Shown here: one piece after another, positions 59,112-64,000 of the stretch
Numbering within the stretch: the first letter of the stretch is position 1
How the letters are laid out: every line of letters starts with the position of its first letter
NCBI GenBank assembly: GCA_017483575.1
Contig: JAFUWF010000019.1
Location: forward strand, 62,001-126,000
From: Bacteroidales bacterium
Lineage (GTDB): Bacteria; Bacteroidota; Bacteroidia; Bacteroidales; P3
Direction: 5' to 3'
DNA length: 64,000 nt
The notes under the pieces: generated by a model
What the model saw: the letters and a program-made list of their open reading frames with translations, nothing else
Databases searched by the model: none
Told to the model about the DNA's origin: nothing
Translations under genes and position numbers: made by a program

Positions 59112-59622
59112 ATGACCGTTACAGAAGAAGAACTGCAGAGAATAGTGGCACGGGCCGTAAAGGTCGCGCTGGGCGAGATTGTCGGCGACGGCCATGCCGA
59201 TGATACGCCGCAAGCCGAGCAGCCGTCGAAACCCGTGGAGGTGAAACCTTTCGGCGACGCGGAGCTGGAGGACGCCATGAACCTGATGGCCTCCAACCGC
59301 GGCAAGGACGACGAGCCGAAGGTGGGTATCTTCTGGTATGATCCGAGCAAGGGTGACCTCTTCGGCGTCCGCTCGCACCGGGTGTCCGACTACCTGAAAC
59401 CCAATTCGCGCTCCGAGTTCGGCAGCGTCTCCTTACGAGATGACGCCGCGCGGACGCATCTTCTACAATCCCGAAACGGACGTGTTCACCATCGCCGTCG
59501 GCTCGTGGATAGAGCAGTACCCGCAGGCCGTGGAACTGATAGTGGACGAGTTCAACCTGCGCCAGTCCCGCTACGAAGTAAAGACCGCCCATCACTGGGA
59601 CATCGGGCAGAAGTGGCAATGA
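59112..59622 (+). pseudogene. Frameshifted/deleted paralogue of the 58000 gene
   Basis: The first frame gives MTVTEEELQRIVARAVKVAL ... EPKVGIFWYDPSKGDLFGV up to about 59425. The conserved continuation YEMTPRGRIFYNPETDVFTI ... HHWDIGQKWQ is in the +1 frame (stop at 59620-59622). Compared with the paralogue, roughly 30 residues between the two parts are missing, so a deletion with frame change is the likely cause; sequencing error alone would not explain the missing segment. Confidence 0.7.
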
Positions 59623-60428
59623 AGAAGTTATTGCTAATATTCGCGGCGGTGGCCGCGCTGGGAATGACGGCCTCCTGCCAGGCGCAGGGGGAACGGTTGC
59701 GACTGTTGGAGGACGGGGATACGCTGTATGTGACCGATCGGGGGCTCGCGCTGGCGGTGCCGAGGGTCGCGGATGGTATCTATGCCGTGGAGACCACTTT
59801 CGTGCAGAACGACACGACGTTCCTCTACCGCGAATATTCCTTCGACAGCATCGAAACGAAGCGACCCCTCCGCTCGTCGTACTTCATTGTGCCGCGCAGT
59901 GCCCCCGACTACCAGGAGCGGCTGCGGGGGGTGACCACTAGGTGGGACGAGGAGAAAGATGCTGAATACTACGCTTACATCATCGATGAGCAGCGCGAGC
60001 TCGGCTCGCCGCTCGTCCACAACGACCTCGGCGACATGCCCCGCATCTGGTACTACGTGATGAAATACGACGGCCACTACTACATCAGTGTTGACACCCC
60101 CTGGACCGTCGAACTGCGCGACACCGCCTACGTGCTCCATGGCATGGAGTTCGGCTTCGACGCCCTCCGCAATGTGCGCAGGGTGGGGGAGGGCTACCAT
60201 TACGAATTCGAGGAGCACTACTACGCCCACGAATGGCTCAGCGTCGACCTGACCCCGGTGCGCACGGTCAAGGGCCTCTGGCTGTGCACCGTGAACAACG
60301 GTGGCAACATAACGAAGACCTACATGACCACCTACGAGGAGGCCCCCCACTTCGATCTCATCGACTGGCGCTCGGAAGACCACATCCCCGAGGGCCTCTC
60401 CCGTTACGAAAAAGTCACCGCGCCATGA
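59619..60428 (+). CDS. Lipoprotein of unknown function
   Basis: 269 aa. Signal peptide with lipobox AALGMTASCQ. The mature part is beta-rich with no family I recognise (RLRLLEDGDTLYVTDRGLAL; YYVMKYDGHYYISVDTPWTV). The ATG overlaps the preceding stop (ATGA). The frame is also open far upstream, which falsely joins it to the 5' part of the broken gene. Overlaps the DUF1905 gene by 4 nt. Confidence 0.75.
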   Translation: MKKLLLIFAAVAALGMTASCQAQGERLRLLEDGDTLYVTDRGLALAVPRVADGIYAVETTFVQNDTTFLYREYSFDSIETKRPLRSSYFIVPRSAPDYQERLRGVTTRWDEEKDAEYYAYIIDEQRELGSPLVHNDLGDMPRIWYYVMKYDGHYYISVDTPWTVELRDTAYVLHGMEFGFDALRNVRRVGEGYHYEFEEHYYAHEWLSVDLTPVRTVKGLWLCTVNNGGNITKTYMTTYEEAPHFDLIDWRSEDHIPEGLSRYEKVTAP

Positions 60429-60703
60429 CCCATCGATTTACAGCCACCATCATCCGCAACGGCGACATGGACGCCGCCTACATCATCGTCCCCATCGACA
60501 TCCGCAAGGAGTACGGCAAGGGGCGGATGAAGGTGGAGGCTACGTTTGATGGCTATCCGTACAAAGGCAGCGTGGTCAACATGGGCGTGAAGGACGCCGA
60601 GGGCAACGTCTGCTACATCATCGGCGTCACCAAGGCCGTGCGCACGGCAATAGGGAAGGGGTTCGGCGACATGGTGGAGGTGGTGCTTGTGCCGGAAAAG
60701 TGA
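60425..60703 (+). CDS. DUF1905 protein
   Basis: 92 aa. HRFTATIIRNGDMDAAYIIV through VNMGVKDAEGNVCYIIGVTK follows the DUF1905 small beta-barrel family. Function unknown. Start chosen at the ATG overlapping the lipoprotein stop. Confidence 0.85.
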   Translation: MTHRFTATIIRNGDMDAAYIIVPIDIRKEYGKGRMKVEATFDGYPYKGSVVNMGVKDAEGNVCYIIGVTKAVRTAIGKGFGDMVEVVLVPEK

Positions 60704-60756
60704 ATTTTTAATGACGATACATATAATAAAATATATGTTTTGTCGTTAGAAAGGGT

Positions 60757-61425
60757 ATGATTGCGGAAAACATAGCAAAGATTCGGGCCGCGCTGCCCGA
60801 GGGCGTGAAGCTGGTGGCAGTGTCAAAACTCAAGCCCGTGGAGGACATCATGGAGGCCTATCGTGCCGGCCAGCGTGCCTTCGGCGAGAACTACGCCACC
60901 GAGCTGCGTGACAAGCACGCCCAGCTGCCCGACGACATCGAGTGGCATTTCATCGGCCACCTGCAGGGCAAGCAGTTGAAGTATTACATACAGTTTGTCA
61001 GCATGATACACGGCGTGGACTCCCTGGAGCACCTCGCCGATGTCAACCATGCCGCCGAGAAGGCGGGCCGCACGGTCGACGTGCTGCTGCAGGTGCATGT
61101 GGCACAGGAGGAGACCAAGTTCGGCTTTCTGCCAGAAGAGCTAGTAAAACTAGAAGAGCTAGAAAAACTAGTGCATGTAAGAATCTGTGGCGTGATGGGC
61201 ATGGCCAGCCATACCGACGACGAGGCCCGCGTCCGCGAGGACTTCCGCCGCATCCATTCCCTTTTCGATACCCTCAAGGCAGGTCCCTTCAGGGACCGCC
61301 CCGAGTTCCGCGAGGTCTCCATGGGCATGAGCCACGACTGGCCCATCGCCGTCGAGGAAGGTAGTACCCTCATCCGCCTCGGCACCAGCATCTTCGGCGC
61401 ACGTGATTACAGCAAAAAACAATAG
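60757..61425 (+). CDS. PLP homeostasis protein (YggS/PLPBP)
   Basis: 222 aa. The PLP lysine is K24 (KLVAVSKLKP). IEWHFIGHLQGKQ, GVDSLEHL and SMGMSHDWPIAVEEGSTLIR-LGTSIFG are typical. Binds PLP and buffers free cofactor; no enzyme activity is known. A nonamer array codes ELVKLEELEKLV near residues 127-138. Confidence 0.95.
   Translation: MIAENIAKIRAALPEGVKLVAVSKLKPVEDIMEAYRAGQRAFGENYATELRDKHAQLPDDIEWHFIGHLQGKQLKYYIQFVSMIHGVDSLEHLADVNHAAEKAGRTVDVLLQVHVAQEETKFGFLPEELVKLEELEKLVHVRICGVMGMASHTDDEARVREDFRRIHSLFDTLKAGPFRDRPEFREVSMGMSHDWPIAVEEGSTLIRLGTSIFGARDYSKKQ
61134..61169 (+). repeat. Nonamer array, 4 units, in yggS
   Basis: AGAAGAGCT, AGTAAAACT, AGAAGAGCT, AGAAAAACT; 36 nt, 12 codons. AT-richer than the surrounding gene. 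Confidence 0.88.
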
Positions 61426-61428
61426 TAT

Positions 61429-62325
61429 ATGCAGATATTCAAGAAAAACAAGAACATTGTTATGTCCTACGTGGTCATCACGCTGGGACTGATGACCTAC
61501 ACCTTCGGCTGGTCGGCCTTTATGCTGCCGGCGCAGATTGTCGGCGGCGGCGTCAGCGGCCTCTCCGCCATCCTCTATTATGCCGTGGGCATCCATATCC
61601 CCATCGGTATCCTCAACCTGGTGTTCAACGGCATCCTGGTGACCATCGGCTTCAAAATGCTTGGTTCCAAGTTCGGTGCCAATACCATCTACGGCATCGC
61701 CATGTCGTCCGTGTTCTTCATCATGTGGCAGCAAGGCCTGCATGTGGAGAACCTCTTCATGAATGCCGACGGCACCATGCAGTTCGACCCCTTCATGTGC
61801 GCCATCATCGGTGGCGCCCTCTGTGGCTTGGGTATCGGCTTGAGCTTCATCATGGGCGGCAACACCGGAGGTACTGATATTATCGCCTTGATAGTCACCA
61901 AGTACTATAACATCTCGCCCGGTCGCGTCATCATGCTTCTCGATATCGTCATCGTCGGTTGCTCCTACTTTGTCTCCGGCAAGTTGGGCAATGTCATTTA
62001 TGGTTACGTTGTCATGGGCGTTATGACCTATGTGCTCGACATGGTGCTCGACGGCAACAAGCAGAGCTACCAGGTGATGGTCTTCTCGCTGAAGAACAAC
62101 GAGATCGGCGAGGCCGTCACCCGCGAGGTGGGCCGCGGCGCCACCCTCCTCGACGCCGAGGGCTGCTACACCAAGCAGAACCAGAAGGTGCTCCTCATGA
62201 TGGTACACCGCACCGACAAAGCCCACGTCATGCAGATCATCCACCGCATCGACGAGAACGCCTTCATCTCCGTCAGCAAGGCCCAGGGCGTCTATGGCAA
62301 AAACTTCGAAAAACTGAAATTATGA
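61429..62325 (+). CDS. YitT-family membrane protein
   Basis: 298 aa. Five to six membrane helices (VVITLGLMTYTFGWSAFMLP; PIGILNLVFNGILVTIGF; GGALCGLGIGLSFIMGGNTG-GTD) with the YitT glycine-rich motif, and a C-terminal cytosolic DUF2179 domain from about 215. Transport substrate unknown. 3 nt after yggS, overlapping rpe by 4 nt. Confidence 0.9.
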   Translation: MQIFKKNKNIVMSYVVITLGLMTYTFGWSAFMLPAQIVGGGVSGLSAILYYAVGIHIPIGILNLVFNGILVTIGFKMLGSKFGANTIYGIAMSSVFFIMWQQGLHVENLFMNADGTMQFDPFMCAIIGGALCGLGIGLSFIMGGNTGGTDIIALIVTKYYNISPGRVIMLLDIVIVGCSYFVSGKLGNVIYGYVVMGVMTYVLDMVLDGNKQSYQVMVFSLKNNEIGEAVTREVGRGATLLDAEGCYTKQNQKVLLMMVHRTDKAHVMQIIHRIDENAFISVSKAQGVYGKNFEKLKL

Positions 62326-62966
62326 AACTCATATCTCCTTCGTTATTAAGCGCCGACTTCGGCAATCTCCAGCGTGACATCGAGATGCTCAATGCATCGG
62401 AGTGCGACTGGCTTCATGTCGACGTGATGGACGGCCTCTTCGTGCCCAACATCTCCTTCGGCCAACCCATTGTCAAGCACATCAAGAAGCACGCGCAGAA
62501 GCCCCTCGACGTGCACCTGATGATCATGGACCCCGGCCGCTATGTGCAGGACTTCCGCGATGCCGGCGCCGACATCCTCACCATCCACTACGAGGCCTGC
62601 CACCACCACGACCGCGTGCTCCACGCCATCCACGATGCCGGCATGAAGGGTGGGGTGGTGCTCAACCCCTCTTCGCCCGTCTGCCTCCTGGAGGATATCG
62701 TTCAACTCTGCGACGTGGTGCTCCTGATGAGCGTCAACCCTGGCTTCGGCGGACAGAAGTTTATCGAGAATACGTACAATAAAGTGCGCCAGCTACGTGA
62801 GTTGTGTGATCGCAAGAACCCGCAATGCCTTATCGAAGTCGACGGTGGTGTCAACCTCCAGAATGCCCCGCTGCTCTTCGAGGCCGGCGCCGATGTCCTC
62901 GTAGCTGGCAATACCGTCTTCAAGAGCGACGACCCGCTGCAGACAATACATGCTCTCAAACAATAA
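62322..62966 (+). CDS. rpe: Ribulose-phosphate 3-epimerase
   Basis: 214 aa TIM barrel. ISPSLLSADFGNLQRDIEML at the N-terminus, HVDVMDGLFVPNISFG (metal-binding His/Asp), MSVNPGFGGQKF and EVDGGVN are all present. Interconverts ribulose-5-P and xylulose-5-P. Start ATG overlaps the yitT stop. Confidence 0.96.
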   Translation: MKLISPSLLSADFGNLQRDIEMLNASECDWLHVDVMDGLFVPNISFGQPIVKHIKKHAQKPLDVHLMIMDPGRYVQDFRDAGADILTIHYEACHHHDRVLHAIHDAGMKGGVVLNPSSPVCLLEDIVQLCDVVLLMSVNPGFGGQKFIENTYNKVRQLRELCDRKNPQCLIEVDGGVNLQNAPLLFEAGADVLVAGNTVFKSDDPLQTIHALKQ

Positions 62967-62968
62967 AA

Positions 62969-63033
62969 CTCCCGCCCTGCGGGCGTAATCCTGAAATCTG
63001 ATCTGTTGGATTTATAGATTTCGCGAAGCGGAA
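62969..63033 (-). repeat. Palindromic intergenic element G, copy 2
   Basis: On the minus strand: TTTCCGCTTCGCGAAATCTA, TAAATCCA, ..., GGATTACGCCCGCAGGGCGG. Same core as 24284-24347 with the two GC arms exchanged in sequence. Confidence 0.8.
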
Positions 63034-63038
63034 ACAAT

Positions 63039-64000
63039 ATGAACAGAAGACCCCAACTCGTCATAGCCCCTGGCAAGGAGAAAGCCCTCCAACGCCACCA
63101 TCCTTGGATATTCTCCGGTGCAGTGAAACGCATCGAAGGAGACCCGCAAGAAGGCGACCTCGTGGATGTTGTCGACACCCACGGCCAATGGATGGCTATG
63201 GGACACTACCAGAACGAGAGTATCATCTGCAAGGTGCTTACCTTTGATGCCCACGAGGCGGCATCCCCCATCGAAGAGATTCTTCGTCGACGCATCCATT
63301 CGGCCGTGAACTATCGCGTGTTGCTCGGTTTCTTCGGCGACGAAAGGACCAACGTCTTCCGCATCGTCCATGCCGAAGGCGACTTTCTGCCTGGCCTAGT
63401 GGCCGATTGGTACAACGGCGTACTCGTCTTGCAAGCCCACTCCGTCGGCATGCACCGCCTCTTCCCCATGCTCACCGCCCTCTACGTCGACCTGCTGAAG
63501 CCCCTCGGCCTCCGCTCCATCTTCGACAAGAGCAGCGCCACTGTGTCCGTCGACTCGGTCGACGGATATATCTGGGGCGACGAACCCCTCGAGCACGAAA
63601 TTACCGAGCACGGCAACCGCCTCCTCATCAACTTCTTCGAGGGTCAGAAGACTGGCTTCTTCATCGACCAGCGCGAAAACCGCGCCCTCGTGCAAGAGTT
63701 ATCGAAAGGCCACCGCGTCCTCAACTGTTTCGGCTACACCGGCGGCTTCTCCCTCGCTGCCCTCCGCGGCGGCGCCGAGTACGTGGAGACCGTCGACATC
63801 AGCAAGAAAGCCATTGACCTCTGCAACCGCAATGTCGCCCTCAACTTCGGCCCCGATGCACCGCATAAAGGTGTTCCTGACGATGTGCTGAAATATCTGG
63901 CCACGTTGGACGATCGTTTCGACTTTATCATTCTCGACCCTCCGGCATTTGCAAAAAATCACAAAGCCCTGCAGGCCGGCCTGAAAGGCTATCGTTCCAT
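63039..64000 (+). CDS. RlmI/RlmK-type rRNA methyltransferase, cut by window end
   Basis: At least 320 aa, no stop before the window edge. N-terminal PUA-like region (LVIAPGKEKALQRHHPWIFS), an EEHD-like middle part (GQKTGFFIDQRENRALVQEL), the SAM-binding VLNCFGYTGGFSLAAL and catalytic DPPAF. Methylates a cytosine at C5 in 23S rRNA in E. coli; the exact target here is unknown. Element G separates it from rpe. Confidence 0.92.
   Translation, partial: MNRRPQLVIAPGKEKALQRHHPWIFSGAVKRIEGDPQEGDLVDVVDTHGQWMAMGHYQNESIICKVLTFDAHEAASPIEEILRRRIHSAVNYRVLLGFFGDERTNVFRIVHAEGDFLPGLVADWYNGVLVLQAHSVGMHRLFPMLTALYVDLLKPLGLRSIFDKSSATVSVDSVDGYIWGDEPLEHEITEHGNRLLINFFEGQKTGFFIDQRENRALVQELSKGHRVLNCFGYTGGFSLAALRGGAEYVETVDISKKAIDLCNRNVALNFGPDAPHKGVPDDVLKYLATLDDRFDFIILDPPAFAKNHKALQAGLKGYRS

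Noticed and set aside
59112-60428. Single 438-aa protein
   Set aside because: Joins the front of a broken gene to a separate lipoprotein; internal signal peptide and paralogue alignment argue against one protein.

Overview
The window is chromosomal DNA from a GC-rich member of the Bacteroidales, probably an uncultured gut or rumen lineage. Four things point there. The gene order nusB, DUF1573 lipoprotein, yajC, ybbR, coaE is typical of the phylum. Families largely confined to it are present (DUF2723 membrane protein, PG0541-type P-II-like protein, GH3/beta-lactamase fusion). Several genes have the Bacteroidetes promoter form TTTG-N19/20-TAnnTTTGC. RBS motifs are sparse. Core genes are clearly GC-rich, and one block (30.4-36 kb) is visibly AT-richer. 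I saw no tRNA, rRNA or CRISPR array.

Layout. 0-3.1 kb: end of exbB, exbD, a TonB-like protein, an S4 RNA-binding protein, and an ECF sigma / anti-sigma-like / Spy-like trio. 3.4-12.9 kb: leuS, nusB, DUF1573, yajC, ybbR, coaE, GH3-beta-lactamase, TerB-DnaJ. 13-15.2 kb (minus): a nucleoside phosphorylase and a secreted Ser/Thr-rich repeat protein. 15.4-30.1 kb: OmpA-family protein, a 1902-aa alpha-2-macroglobulin, arginine deiminase, DUF2723 protein, a small RHH-like protein, a lone atpB, and pgk. 30.4-36 kb: accessory island with a Sau3AI-like endonuclease, a C5-cytosine methyltransferase, and a tightly coupled three-gene operon (unknown soluble protein, small polytopic membrane protein, NdpA-type nucleoid-associated protein). 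36-45.5 kb: YgiQ radical SAM protein, then a minus-strand RND efflux operon with its TetR regulator, and a second yajC. 45.6-49.4 kb: murL-murD2 (L-Glu route to the D-Glu of peptidoglycan) and an M20 amidohydrolase. 49.6-64 kb: LEA-like lipoprotein, glnS, pheT, a DUF3791/DUF3990 toxin-like module, rluB, several lineage-specific small genes, DUF1905, PLPBP (YggS), YitT, rpe, and a cut-off RlmI-type methyltransferase.

The most striking feature is how many short repeat families there are and how often they sit in frame inside housekeeping genes. (1) A MITE-like element with CACACTCCTC/GAGGAGTGTG ends and a CTCCCCTAASTTAGGGGAG hairpin occurs seven times, five of them inside coding genes (leuS, A2M, ygiQ twice, murD2). 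(2) Heptamer arrays, nearly always exactly four or five units, of many different sequences. (3) Nonamer arrays of four or five units. (4) Four intergenic AT-rich palindromes with arms of about 39 bp. (5) GCCCCGAAGGGGC palindromes, including a head-to-head duplicated unit and copies inside rluB. (6) A large inverted-repeat element upstream of the P-II-like gene. The linker of RluB and parts of MurL, MurD2, YgiQ and A2M are made largely of this material.

For unexplored function, the best candidates are the AT-rich three-gene operon beside the restriction-modification system, the DUF3791/DUF3990 module at the 3' end of pheT, and the mechanism that spreads counted 7- and 9-bp arrays into genes.
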